Assembly (NCBI RefSeq): GCF_964355755.1
Contig: NC_092677.1
Coordinates: 10,190,601-10,254,600 of the forward strand
Length of the DNA stretch: 64,000 bases
From: Antedon mediterranea
Taxonomy: Eukaryota; Echinodermata; Crinoidea; Comatulida; Antedonidae
Reading direction: 5' to 3'
This document shows positions 48,701 through 56,807 of the stretch, piece by piece (the first letter of the stretch is position 1; each line of letters opens with the position of its first letter). The notes under the pieces were generated by a model, which had not been told where the DNA came from, ran no database searches, and worked only from the letters and a program-made list of their open reading frames with translations. The translations under genes were made by a program, and so were the position numbers.

Positions 48701-51120
48701 TTTACACACTTTTACACACTTACGACATATGCACGGCTCATAGTTTGATAGTGAAGACAGAGCTTTACACACTTTTACACACTTACGACATATGCACGGC
48801 TCATAGTTTGATAGTGAAGACAGAGCTTTACACACTTTTACACACTTACGACATATGCACGGCTCATAGTTTGATAGTGAAGACAGAGCTTTACACACTT
48901 TTACACACTTACGACATATGCACGGCTCATAGTTTGATAGTGAAGACAGAGCTTTACACACTTTTACACACTTACGACATAAAACGGCTCATAGTTTGAT
49001 AGTGAAGACAGAGCTTTACACACTTTTACACACTTACGACATATGCACGGCCGGCTCATAGTTTGATAGTGAAGACAGAGCTTTACACACTTTTACACAC
49101 TTACGACATAAAACGGCTCATAGTTTGATAGTGAAGACAGAGCTTTACACACTTTTACACACTTACGACATAAAACGGCTCATAGTTTGATAGTGAAGAC
49201 AGAGCTTTACACACTTTTACACACTTACGACATAAAACGGCTCATAGTTTGATAGTGAAGACAGAGCTTTACACACTTTTACACACTTACGACATAAAAC
49301 GGCTCATAGTTTGATAGTGAAGACAGAGCTTTACACACTTTTACACACTTACGACATAAAACGGCTCATAGTTTGATAGTGAAGACAGAGCTTTACACAC
49401 TTTTACACACTTACGACATAAAACGGCTCATAGTTTGATAGTGAAGACAGAGCTTTACACACTTTTACACACTTACGACATATGCACGGCTCATAGTTTG
49501 ATAGTGAAGACAGAGCTTTACACACTTTTACACACTTACGACATAAAACGGCTCATAGTTTGATAGTGAAGACAGAGCTTTACACACTTTTACACACTTA
49601 CGACATATGCACGGCTCATAGTTTGATAGTGAAGACAGAGCTTTACACACTTTTACACACTTACGACATAAAACGGCTCATAGTTTGATAGTGAAGACAG
49701 AGCTTTACACACTTTTACACACTTACGACATATGCACGGCTCATAGTTTGATAGTGAAGACAGAGCTTTACACACTTTTACACACTTACGACATAAAACG
49801 GCTCATAGTTTGATAGTGAAGACAGAGCTTTACACACTTTTACACACTTACGACATGCACGGCTCATAGTTTGATAGTGAAGACAGAGCTTTACACACTT
49901 TTACACACTTACGACATATGCACGGCTCATAGTTTGATAGTGAAGACAGAGCTTTACACACTTTTACACACTTACGACATAAAACGGCTCATCATAGTTT
50001 TACAAATTAGTAGTTTTTGCTGTTTTACTGATATTATACTTTTGGTTATGTTTTAAGTTTCTGTCATTATTACTAGGTATGTAACGGCATACACTATGTT
50101 ACCAGTATTCTTACTTGTACTGGATCAAGATGTTAATGCAGAGACTGCAATGCTTTATCCAGAATTATATAAAGATTTATTAAAGGTAATATCTAATTTC
50201 AATGGGTATATCATAATTTGTTAACATGATAAATTATCGTATCCTGATCCGCATACAACTAACTCTACTAAACGATCACTGCAATTCAAAGCCATACTAT
50301 TATGTTAAAATGAACATCAAATGTAGGTTTTGACATATACGGTAATAAAATAAACCTGCCTACTAAAGTTGTCTTTAATTGGAGAAAGACTGGTTTATTT
50401 CACTAATTAATTTCACTAATTCTTATAAATTTTTTTTCATTACTCTCAGGGTCGTGAGTTATCCTTTAAGATGTTCTTTATATGGGTGTTAATTAGTATA
50501 TTTCAAGGGGGCGCTATAATGTATGGCGCCCTCTGGCTGTTTAGCGGTGAGTTCATCCACATTGTCGCAATCTCGTTCACCGCGTTAATCATCACTGAGT
50601 TATTAATGGTTGCGTTGACGATACGCACCTGGCATTGGCTGATGGCGGTAGCGGAGTTGCTCAGTTTGTGTGTGTATGTTGCGTCGTTGTTCATATTTGA
50701 TGAATATTTTGGTAAGTACTGTATTATGTTTCTTGTAATTATTATAATGATATTGTAAAGAAAACCATCATACTCAAGAATAGCTAGTTTGCCCTTCTAT
50801 TTACTTGGATAAACAAATAAATGCCATTTTGTTTAATTATACCCCTAATAAATAATGGAATCAACCATTATCTATATTGTTCAATACTGAAACTTAAAAG
50901 CTTTATTAGATTTAATCATCATAATTTATTCATTACTGTTATTAATTAATTTTAATCCAATATAATTTATTTATTTATTACAGATCGAGAGTTCATTACA
51001 ACTTGGCCTTTCTGGTGGAAAGTTACAGTGATAACATTATTTAGTTGTGTACCTCTTTATATTCTCAAATATCTACGAAAGAAATTCAGCCCCCCAAGTT
51101 ACTCAAAACTTTCAGAATAA
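21737..51120 (+). CDS. ATP9B: Class 2 P4-type ATPase, ATP9B/ATP9A orthologue
   Basis: Golgi/endosomal P4-ATPase; the ATP9 class is reported to act without a CDC50 partner. Exons: 21737-21810 (or 26570-26649), 30203-30355, 30753-30903, 31579-31692, 32305-32472, 32671-32722, 33118-33212, 33554-33707, 33894-34060, 34525-34761, 35317-35625, 35998-36159, 36282-36374, 36747-36830, 37144-37314, 37856-38044, 38640-38784, 46723-46787, 47264-47484, 50077-50185, 50450-50711, 50984-51120 (TAA). This gives 1103 or 1105 residues. Motifs seen: LDGETDWK (actuator loop), [12 protein letters not shown] in M4, DKTGTLTEN with the phosphorylated Asp codon at 34729, [20 protein letters not shown], and C-terminal FSPPSYSKL. 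The acidic N-terminal [12 protein letters not shown] is closer to ATP9B than ATP9A; a single pre-duplication ATP9 is likely. M4 reads PLSL where vertebrate ATP9 has PISL. All phases agree; no lesion was seen. Confidence 0.96.
21890..22150. repeat. Cluster of TAGGCCTA palindromes
   Basis: AGGCCT recurs about a dozen times in 260 bp, some copies nearly back to back (22085-22130). Single copies are scattered through the whole window. In ATP9 intron 1. Confidence 0.8.
22870..23206 (+). mobile_element. MITE-C copy 2, complete
   Basis: 337 bp with perfect terminal inverted repeats of at least 50 bp (ends TGCACTTGTCAATTGTATGA). It is flanked by TTA at 22867-22869 and 23207-23209, a 3-bp target duplication of the TWA type used by PIF/Harbinger elements. 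The interior holds about ten TGACGCA/TGCGTCA motifs. Superfamily assignment is inference from target size only. Confidence 0.9.
23381..23580. mobile_element. MITE-A copy (ATP9 intron 1)
   Basis: Ends AAAGCTCTATCCACACTATC and GTGTAGACAGAGCTTAA. The ATATGGTAGTGATA core is repeated internally three times. Confidence 0.9.
24297..24422. mobile_element. MITE-A copy, short
   Basis: AGCTCTGTCTGACAAAAATG at left shows the first part of the terminal repeat joined directly to the interior, a small deletion. The right end TTTGATAGTGTAGACAGAGC is intact. Confidence 0.9.
25313..25426. mobile_element. MITE-A copy, internally deleted
   Basis: AAGTTCTGTTTACACTATCA and TAGTTTGATAGTGTAAACAG ends are kept, and most of the ATATGG core is missing. 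The ends match each other (TTTACAC/GTGTAAA) while differing from the family (TCTACAC). Confidence 0.85.
26570..26649 (+). CDS. ATP9B: Alternative first coding exon of ATP9
   Basis: ATG at 26570 opens 26 codons plus two bases ([20 protein letters not shown]...DLDDLD) ending at a perfect GTAAGT donor. An in-frame TAA sits at 26549. Splicing to the exon at 30203 keeps frame (CA|A, then [13 protein letters not shown]), exactly as for exon 21737-21810 (AG|A). It could instead be an internal exon: an AG at 26552-26553 would leave an open in-frame entry from 21810, but there is no pyrimidine tract before it. The acidic peptide is unlike the [11 protein letters not shown] form from the upstream exon. 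Confidence 0.65.
28617..29115 (+). mobile_element. Body of 5S-SINE family, split by a tRNA-type SINE
   Basis: Plus-strand relative of the 3232-3506 body: GGTGGGCACTG, AAGCCCTTGATCAGTGATAG, GGTGCTTTAAACAGTCCTGG and, after the insertion, ACATTGTCGTTTGCGACAGA. No 5S head was seen in front of it, so it is truncated or of a headless type. Confidence 0.8.
28740..29056 (+). mobile_element. tRNA-derived SINE, full length
   Basis: RNA polymerase III promoter boxes are present: A box TGGCGCAGTGTG at 28750-28761 and B box GGTTCGAATCC at 28793-28803. A body follows with TGCATTATGGGAGTATG and the tail GGGCGCTATATAAATG, then (ATT)n. ATTCAG flanks both sides (28734-28739 and 29057-29062). It is not a working tRNA gene: the head lacks normal cloverleaf pairing at its ends and runs into the SINE body. 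Confidence 0.9.
29563..30045 (+). repeat. About 67-bp tandem repeat, 7 units
   Basis: Units of 66-67 bp start with GGAACAGCTCTATTCAGG at about 29577, 29643, 29710, 29776, 29843, 29910 and 29977, each with GATAACAAATAGGTGTCCTC. Very similar units indicate recent amplification. It ends 150 bp before ATP9 exon 30203. Diverged single relatives (GGTGTCCTCTTAT, CCTTTGGGACAC) occur near 5370, 34810 and 59520. Confidence 0.95.
30931..31036. mobile_element. MITE-A copy, right end lost
   Basis: AAAGCCTTGTCTACACTATC at left and the core GGGCATATCACTACCATATT. The right terminal repeat is reduced to TAGAGCTTT. It begins 27 bp after an ATP9 splice donor. Confidence 0.8.
33269..33391. mobile_element. MITE-A copy
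   Basis: AAGCTGTGTTTACACTAC at left, TTTGATAGTGGAGACAG at right, with the GACATCATCATGTCCATG core. It begins 56 bp after the donor at 33213. Confidence 0.9.
34086..34240. mobile_element. MITE-A copy, left end truncated
   Basis: CTAGTTGGACAAAAAAAG then three AAATATGGTAGTGATATACC units, and right end AAGTTTGATAGTGTAGA. It starts about 25 bp after the donor at 34061. The ATATGG unit has itself been tandemly copied. Confidence 0.9.
35676..35841. mobile_element. MITE-A copy, near complete
   Basis: TTAAAGCTCTGTCTACACTA at left and TGATAGTGTAGACAGAACTTAA at right, with TTAA-like flanks. It starts about 50 bp after the donor at 35626. Confidence 0.92.
37329..37604 (-). mobile_element. tRNA-derived SINE, minus-strand copy
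   Basis: Reverse-oriented relative of 28740-29056: (TAA)n, then TATATAGCGC, CATACTCCCATAATGCAGC, CTGGGTGGAGAGAGGC and a decayed tRNA head (CACACTGCGCCACATG). More diverged than the other copy; its B box is weakened. In the ATP9 intron after exon 37144-37314. Confidence 0.85.
37683..37832 (-). mobile_element. Second tRNA-type SINE family, diverged copy
   Basis: Shares CTTATAAAC(T/C)AAGTCTCATTT, GGCTTAGGGAGTG and CCTTGAGATT with 47545-47700. The tRNA-like head is at the right, read on the minus strand. Confidence 0.65.
38425..38525. repeat. Interspersed repeat, CATCTTGA...GTGCACA...GATGTGTACA family
   Basis: ACCCCTAGTCATCTTGAA and CCAGATGTGTACAGTG match 41315-41395; a shorter relative is at about 45255. 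Probably fragments of one retroposon family. Confidence 0.6.
39690..39785 (+). repeat. tRNA-like SINE fragment
   Basis: GGCTTGGTGGTATGAG (A-box-like) and TTCTTGGTTCAATCTT (B-box-like) at tRNA-like spacing. In the 7.9-kb ATP9 intron. Too decayed to be a tRNA gene. Confidence 0.5.
40085..40155 (+). repeat. tRNA-like SINE fragment
   Basis: TAGCTTGGTGGTTTACC and GGTCCCTGGTTCAAATC are good A- and B-box look-alikes, related to the heads at 39690 and 47545-47700. Confidence 0.55.
40736..41155. repeat. About 145-bp tandem repeat, 3 units
   Basis: Units start near 40738, 40885 and 41028 with TGATATTGATCTGTTCCTGC, continue CTCCAGCATTGAAAT and CACCCCAATATTTGTGTACAG, and end TTGAGG(AAAAACTTGAGGC)TTAATTAAAA. 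The third is shortened. The minus-strand frame across it is a product of the repeat. Confidence 0.92.
41305..41525 (-). repeat. SINE-like element with tRNA-like head on minus strand
   Basis: Minus strand 41515-41450 reads TGGCTGAGCAGTTAAGAG (A box) and GGGTTCAAGGCTC (B box). The body contains CATCTTGAAAGATG and TAGATGTGTACAC as at 38425. A similar head (GGCCGAGCGGTTATGAC) ends the element near 45410. Confidence 0.6.
43120..43390. repeat. About 87-bp tandem repeat with CACGTG, 3.3 units
   Basis: Units begin ACCACGTGTATTTATCGTGC (43121, 43207, 43295), continue GAGCCGAACTATTGTTGT and TAATGTACACGCACTGTACC, and end CCTCTTGTAAAAATC. The third is shortened. Mid-intron in the 7.9-kb ATP9 intron; the frame across it follows the periodicity. 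Confidence 0.93.
45255..45420 (-). repeat. SINE-like element, minus strand
   Basis: Body phrase AAGTGCACATGATGTGTACA relates it to 38425 and 41305. Minus-strand GTCTAGTGGCCGAGCGGTTA is a tRNA-like A box. Confidence 0.55.
45609..45772. mobile_element. MITE-A copy
   Basis: AAAGCTCTGTCTACACTATC at left; three AAATATGGTAGTGATATTCC units; right end GTGTAGACAGAGCTTTA with the AAGTTTGATA part deleted. Confidence 0.92.
46808..46983. mobile_element. MITE-A copy
   Basis: TTAAGCTCTGTAAAACTATA at left and GATATATGTAGACAGAGCTTTA at right. Starts about 20 bp after the ATP9 donor at 46788. Confidence 0.88.
47545..47700 (-). mobile_element. Second tRNA-type SINE family, better preserved copy
   Basis: On the minus strand the head reads CGGTAGCTTGGTGGTTAAC then GATCTAGGGTTCAATTC (A and B boxes), followed by the body with CACTCCCTAAGCCTCAAATG. 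Confidence 0.7.
47814..47940. mobile_element. MITE-A copy
   Basis: TTAATCTCTGTATACACTATC at left and CTAGTGTAGACAGAGCTTTA at right with the GGTCATATCACTACCATATT core. Confidence 0.88.
48139..48304. mobile_element. MITE-A copy, founder of the adjacent satellite
   Basis: TTAAGCTCTGTCTACACTAT at left. The right end reads AGTTTGATAGTGAAGACAGA, with GAAGAC in place of the usual GTAGAC. That same variant is in every unit of the following array. Confidence 0.92.
48284..49992. repeat. Satellite array of 61/63-bp units, about 27 copies
   Basis: Each unit is the MITE-A right end (AGTTTGATAGTGAAGACAGA-GCTTTA) plus 35-37 bp of flank (CACACTTTTACACACTTACG, then ACATATGCACGGCTCAT or ACATAAAACGGCTCAT). 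Long form 63 bp, short form 61 bp. The first third is almost all long units, the middle (about 49080-49480) short units, and the end alternates long and short. Unit identity is near complete. It ends about 85 bp before ATP9 exon 50077. Because 63 is a multiple of 3, both strands stay open for long runs; these frames are not genes. Confidence 0.97.
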
Positions 51121-51192
51121 TTCAGACCCCCAAGTTTCTGAAAACTTTCAGAATTATTTAGACCCCTAAGTTACTCAAAACTTTCCGAATAT
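51085..51192 (+). repeat. 36-bp in-frame tandem triplication across the ATP9 stop codon
   Basis: Three consecutive 36-bp units (51085-51120, 51121-51156, 51157-51192). The first encodes the last 11 ATP9 residues, [11 protein letters not shown], and the TAA. The second reads FRPPSF-stop-KLSEL and the third FRPLSYSKLSEY in the same frame, so the 3'UTR begins with two decayed copies of the protein tail. Confidence 0.95.
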
Positions 51193-51223
51193 TTCAGGGT
51201 ATTGAGAATCTTTTTCAACTGCA

Positions 51224-51229
51224 AATAAA
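51224..51229 (+). terminator. Probable ATP9 poly(A) signal
   Basis: AATAAA 104 bp after the stop, followed by a T-rich stretch. It implies a short 3'UTR. Confidence 0.6.
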
Positions 51230-51747
51230 ATTTCTTTTCTTGTTTAAATTTGCTTTTTGAATTTCAATATACCAAATGGAATATATAATGTAATTTTTAT
51301 CTCATGATATATTGATAAACACAAGTTATGTTTTTTTAAAGTTTTATAATTTTTCTATAGATTAAATTAATTTTAAAGGCCTAGCAAGTGATACACTTTG
51401 ATAAATACTGTTATGTATTTCAGTAATCTTTTTGTTAAGTTAAATTGCTATAAATTAAGCAATTAATAATAGTAACAAGTTTGTGTGGGAAAAAGTGTAC
51501 TCTCACACAGTAGTAAATTATTATGTCTATTCTTAACCAACAGCTAATATAATATATCTCACCACCTTAATAATTAAAACATATGTTGTGTGGGAACATA
51601 TGGTGATTAAATTAAGAAACATGAATTTAATGAAACATGCACAGAGAAAAGAAAATAATTTTTACTACTAAGTTTTAAAAATGAATCAGAACTGCAGTAA
51701 ATATTTTATAGATAGCGTTAAATTATTTTGCATGATATTCACAGCGT

Positions 51748-51886
51748 AAAGCTTGAATCACACTTGAATGCACCAACGTGGATGCAACGCAAGTGAATTG
51801 ACCAATCATAAGCCACATTTCGGATGATCCATCGCGTCATGATTGGTCAAATTACTTTTGGTGTGCTTACGTCCTTGCGTTGCGTC
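51748..51886. mobile_element. MITE-B copy, diverged
   Basis: AAAGCTTGAATCACACTTG at left and GTGTGCTTACGTCCTTGCGT at right. GTGAATTGACCAATCA is kept. Confidence 0.75.
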
Positions 51887-52610
51887 AAAGAAGTCGCAAT
51901 GAAGATTTATTCTCACAGTAACTCTATTTTTAAACCGTTAAATTTGCGCTCTTTTATAAATTTAATTTACAACCATAGATATGTTTTAAATGGTTCACTG
52001 ATTTTAAGGAAAGATCAGGGTCGTGAAATATTCAATGGTTTCAAAGAAAGAATGCCTTGAAAGATTATTTGATTGAAGTTTTTATTGTTATTCGTCACAA
52101 TATCATCACTGTACCAAAACCCACTTGTCGTTCCTTTTTTAACAACTATGTTTAATTGTGTGAGTAGGCTTAGCATGACGAGGCAACTCAAAACTGAGCA
52201 CACCTTTTTGTTCACAAGTAGTACAACTTTGGGTATACAATTATAATGTAACGCAATCTAGTTTGTGTAAACCACAATTTACGTATTAAAGTGAAATAGT
52301 TATGTAAGAAGATGACAAGGCTGGCACTAAAAACAACTGCAAAAAAACTGTTAAAAGCAGTATACAATATCATCAATCAAGTGAATTCCCAATGTCAGTA
52401 ATACTAATGTATTTTGTTTCAGTACAATACAATTTTAATTATTCTTGTTTTTAACTGTTCTTCGGATTAAAGTAGTAGTACAGTAGTCAACAGTCTATTG
52501 AAAATGGTACTGAGACAAAAAAATCCACTATTTTGGATATTGTATAAAACACTGCAGCGCTTTAAAAACTTAACGTAAAGGCCAATTTACACAGACGAGC
52601 GGTAAAACGG

Positions 52611-52822
52611 TAAAGCGTGGTTCCCACTAGCGACGCAACGTAACGCAATCTACGCAACGTAAGCAAATGCCCTTCTAATAATTGTGTTTGTCCCCGCCTG
52701 CGTGAAATCAAACCCGCGATGTTTGCAGCCCTATTGCGTCGTCGGTTCCCACTTGTGATTACGCAATACAGCACATTGCGTCGATACGTCGCTGCGTTGC
52801 GTTCTAGTGGCAACCACGCTTA
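52611..52822. mobile_element. MITE-B copy, divergent interior
   Basis: TAAAGCGTGGTTCCCACTAG and CGTTCTAGTGGCAACCACGC ends match the family. The interior differs (TTGTCCCCGCCTGCGTGAA), suggesting a subfamily or an internal replacement. Confidence 0.8.
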
Positions 52823-54324
52823 AGCGTAGCTTGTCCCACGTAGAATCTGTATCTATCGTGAGCGGAAACTCCCGTCCGCTCCGCGTTGTGTGCAAATGGT
52901 CACACGGATCAACATAGATTCTATTTTGTTATTACCGTAACCGCTCGTCTAATTGGACGTAACCCCCAAGTTTTCTCTGGCCGCGCCGCTAGACCGAATG
53001 TGAGTTTGAATGTACAGTAGTACTGTATAGCCTTTTTGTTTCATTATTTATTATGTCTTGAAGAATGTTCTTTTATGAGCACGTCCGCATCTGTGCACAA
53101 CTTAACTGTTTTTGTATTACCGAAATTGTATACCCGATTCTCAGTGTTATATTCCCACATCACGACAATATTTTCCCAGTATTATAGAAAATCCGATAAT
53201 ATACCATAGAGATATTCACTATAATATCTCTATGGTAATAGGGCCTACATAAGTTAATTAACGCTAATATGTATTGCCGTGGTCTATCGGTTAAAGTCCC
53301 CGCTTAACAGTTTAAGACTCTACTGCGCATGCCACAATGTTCAAAACAAGACTTATTTTATAAAAACTTTTACAATTTATTTCTGTATACATTTCTGCAC
53401 ATATTCTGTATACATTGTATAGTGTTTGATATAAGTTTGTTTTAGATGTTGCTAAATACACAATATACACAGATCAACGAATAAGTGCATTTAATATTTA
53501 TTATACAAACTAAGATATCTGTGGTAGGTTTTTTTTTGTAGCAAAACAAGAACGAACTTGTTTGTGAATATTTGTGAAAAACTCACTACAAAGTTTGTTT
53601 TTTTTGTACTGTAGGTTTCGTATAGGATTATATTGTTGTAAATAAATACAAAATAATGTGTTTTTAGATTGACCATATATAATATATAGATGTTGTATTT
53701 AGATTTTTGTGAGCAATATAATATATTATATTTATTGTTTATGCATAGGAATTGTCGGTCCTCACGAAAAACTTGCATTCAACACATCATAACGTACGCT
53801 CCGCCCCTTTCACGCAGACGTAACCGTTTGTTATGATGTAATGATGACGCACGTGTGTGTGGCCATTTGTAAAATAACGTTCACGTAACGCTGTGGATCG
53901 AAAAGTTTATTTTTAGTTTATTTTTGTTGTATACAAACATTGTCTTTCATTATTCCAGTATAGTATGATTAATTAAATGCAATCTTCGCTTATATTTGGT
54001 GAAATGTCAAAGGCTCTACTTTAAATTTAAAGGGAAATGGTTGAATTTAAAATTCATTAACTTATTTTTGAAATTATACAATTATTTTCAAAAGACATAT
54101 TAGTAGAGGGTTGACTAATAAAGTTTAATTAGTAAATAACATGTGTTTGTTTTATATTTTTGTTTTATTCTGTAATCTCGACATATAATATTTCGACGGA
54201 AATTGTTGCTGAATCTAATCCAACACCAACATAGATACATTTCGGAAGCGAGTGTTTGATGCATTCATTTTGAAGCGTTGAACCGACACACCGACCGACC
54301 GACGGAAACCTTTCAACTACTCAT

Positions 54325-54490
54325 CTAAGCAAGGCAATCTAAGAACAGGATGCCGAGCACCGGTTTATCTGTGACCGCGACAGTACTGTTGTCGCAGCCA
54401 GGCATAAGATTAAAGAACTGTTACTAACTGGTCCTAAGCATCTTGCTGTTTGGTTCGATGTTAGATTGCGCGGCAAATGAAATGAACACA
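54325..54490. repeat. Interspersed repeat, copy 2 of the 8315 family
   Basis: AATCTAAGAACAGGATGCCGAG, GGTTTATCTGTGACC and GTTCGATGTTAGATTGC correspond in order to the COG4 intron copy. Confidence 0.6.
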
Positions 54491-54782
54491 ACCTGAGACC
54501 AGGATACAATCTCTCCACAGTTGTAATGGAAATTTTAAATTATAGGTTATTTCCGTCGCTATGACTATGCCAATGGTCATATAAATAATTTGCTTCTTTA
54601 AATTAAATTTGAAATAATTTTCCCGTGGGAATTCTTACTTCCGTTTAAGAATTTCAACAAGAGTTCGATGGATTTGGACAAAATGTTGTCGACAGTGATA
54701 GTAATATCAAATATAATGAACGAATAATGGAACTATTCATTTACTTTTCTTATAGTTATTGTTCGTAGAAAGATGGCATAAC

Positions 54783-54923
54783 AGCTACACTATCAAACTC
54801 TATGTGACAACAAAATGTGATGTGCCCATATATGTGGACACGATGATGTCATATCACTACCATATTTGGGCACATCACACTTTTTTTGTCAAACTAGTTT
54901 GATAGTGTAGACAGAGCTTTATA
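54783..54923. mobile_element. MITE-A copy
   Basis: GCTACACTATCAAACTCTATG at left and GTTTGATAGTGTAGACAGAG at right. The left GCTCTGTCT is partly lost. Confidence 0.92.
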
Positions 54924-56570
54924 ATTGTTTCATATAGGTGAAGATAATGACAAAATAATCCTGCTCAATGGAGCAGAACATCGTGCATGTTATTTGGAAC
55001 TTATCGGGTCCATTTCACCATGTCCAATATATACCACGATAGAATCTTTACTATAACGTGTTTTACGTTTTGTGGTTGCGTGTCCAAGTACAGTATTAAT
55101 CTAATCAAAAACCAAGACCACACACTGTTAAGTAATATTGTGTAAACATAAACGGAATTTTATGACGCGAATTGCGTTACATTTTATCGAGCTACGTGGT
55201 GGTCAAGTTAATTTAATTAATTAGGCACAGGATACACTGTATCTTTTTAATTGAAGTTATCAATATGCTAAGCTTACCAGAACTTCGTCACGTAATCCTT
55301 ACCTACTTCAGTACTAAATCGCCACTTCAGTCTTTCAATAAATTCTCCCTCCCCCAACCCCACTCCTCCGGCGCTCCACTTCCTTCCATTCCCACACTCT
55401 TGTCGTTTTCCAGGCCCGATGAATAGTGACAAATGCCACAGGCGATTGTATGTTATCGTTTGGCGGTTCCTCTTTGGCAGTCGATATAGCGCCGGTGTCG
55501 CGCCAAATTAGGTTCGCGGAACTAAATTAAACCCTGAGGCTTCATCCAGCCAAAAATTAGTAAACCGTACTGATTAGGTCATCAGCCAAAATTTAAAGTC
55601 TGTTATTGTTAGTCTTTCATTGACTATCGGTTTATTGAGTACCGGTATCGGTTTATTGATTATCGGTTTATGTTTCTTTAGTTACAGTAACCGGTTTCTA
55701 ATTTTATAGGTCTAATCGCAAAAAATAAAACGACATCATTTACAATGTGCTTTCCCATTTTATTATCTAAAAAGCTAATTCTCATAATTTAAAAATATTA
55801 TTTTATACAGTGTTAATTTCAATATTTTATCTCAATGCCTTAGCAAGTAAATTGACCAATGACAAGCTTGGCGCATCACATGCACTGGGCAAACGTTTGT
55901 CTGTGACGTCATTGTTGCGTCACAAGATTTTTTGTTGCGTTCCATCATAATTTTGTTTTCAATAGTTTGTGCTCCTTTTGCTCGTACGATAAAAAACCCC
56001 TCTACGTTGGCCCTAGTGTTACAACATATAATTATTTTAGTGTACCCTCAAGTACTGGCCCCAACTCCATTTTTTTCGTTGAAAGACAATTTAAATTCAG
56101 AATAAGTTAAGCTTAAGTCAATTTTATGTTTTAGCAAAATAGTTTCTTTAAAATGCTTACTCTACAAATATATAAATAAAAAACATGAAAACATTTATTG
56201 CGCTTTGACGTACGAAATGATGATTATGTGTATACAAACACGACACGCCACCGTTAAGCCTTACGGTAGGCCTACTGCAGAACTTGTGAAACAACCAAGA
56301 AAACAATAAATATTTACACACCGTATCAAACGTACATCACTTACTTAATAAAATAAATATTAGAATTTCATAATCAAAATTGTTTAAGAAAAGATAGGCC
56401 TAAACTATCACAATGCACTACTGGTAGGTCGGGTCTGACACTACCGCATCGTAACACGGTTGTTTTTAAGATGGTGATAAGATCATAAATGTTGTGATGC
56501 ACAGAAATCTATTGATTATTTTATACCGAACCCAATAACTAATTGTCTTTAGCAAAATTAGGATTTCCCT
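54924..56570. other. Intergenic, nothing recognised
   Basis: No exon, RNA gene or clear mobile element. Short direct repeats of ATCGGTTTATTGA near 55625-55670. Confidence 0.55.
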
Positions 56571-56604
56571 AAAGTTCTGCCTACACCATCAAACTTAATG
56601 CTTG

Positions 56605-56778
56605 GTTCCCACTTAGCGACGCAACACAAGGACGTAACGCAACGCAAGTGAATTGACCAATCACAAGCGATGGCTTATTCGCTTGTGATTGCTAACTGTC
56701 TATAACTTCGCTTGTCATTGGTTAAAACGCTTGCGTTGCGTTTACGTCCCTGCGTTACGTTCTAGTGGGAACCAAGCT
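56605..56778. mobile_element. MITE-B copy nested inside MITE-A
   Basis: GGTTCCCACTTAGCGACGC to TTCTAGTGGGAACC palindrome, very close to the 5455-5635 copy. TTA on both sides (left AAACTTAATGCTTGG, right CAAGCTTTATGTGAC) is consistent with a 3-bp target duplication. Confidence 0.88.
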
Positions 56779-56801
56779 TTATGTGACACAAATTGTGATC
56801 A

Positions 56802-56807
56802 TTTATT
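56802..56807 (-). terminator. Candidate poly(A) signal for the sulfotransferase, inside MITE-A
   Basis: Minus-strand AATAAA about 45 bases after the stop codon, within the right arm of the outer MITE-A. Confidence 0.4.

Larger units (their letters stand above)
51250..54780. other. Intergenic, repeats only
   Basis: Holds MITE-B copies at 51748-51886 (diverged) and 52611-52822, a 15-bp perfect inverted repeat at 53202-53237, and the second 8315-type repeat at 54325-54490. No exon was recognised on either strand. Confidence 0.6.

Noticed and set aside
48097-50056. Long open frames on both strands across 48.1-50.0 kb (up to 233 residues, repetitive Cys-rich or Leu/Tyr-rich)
   Set aside because: They are set by the 63-bp (21-codon) period of the satellite; peptide repeats mirror the DNA unit, both strands are open, and no start or splice context exists.
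53279-53330. tRNA-like stretch (GCCGTGGTCTATCGGTTAAAG)
   Set aside because: Resembles an A box but lacks a proper B box and a foldable acceptor stem.
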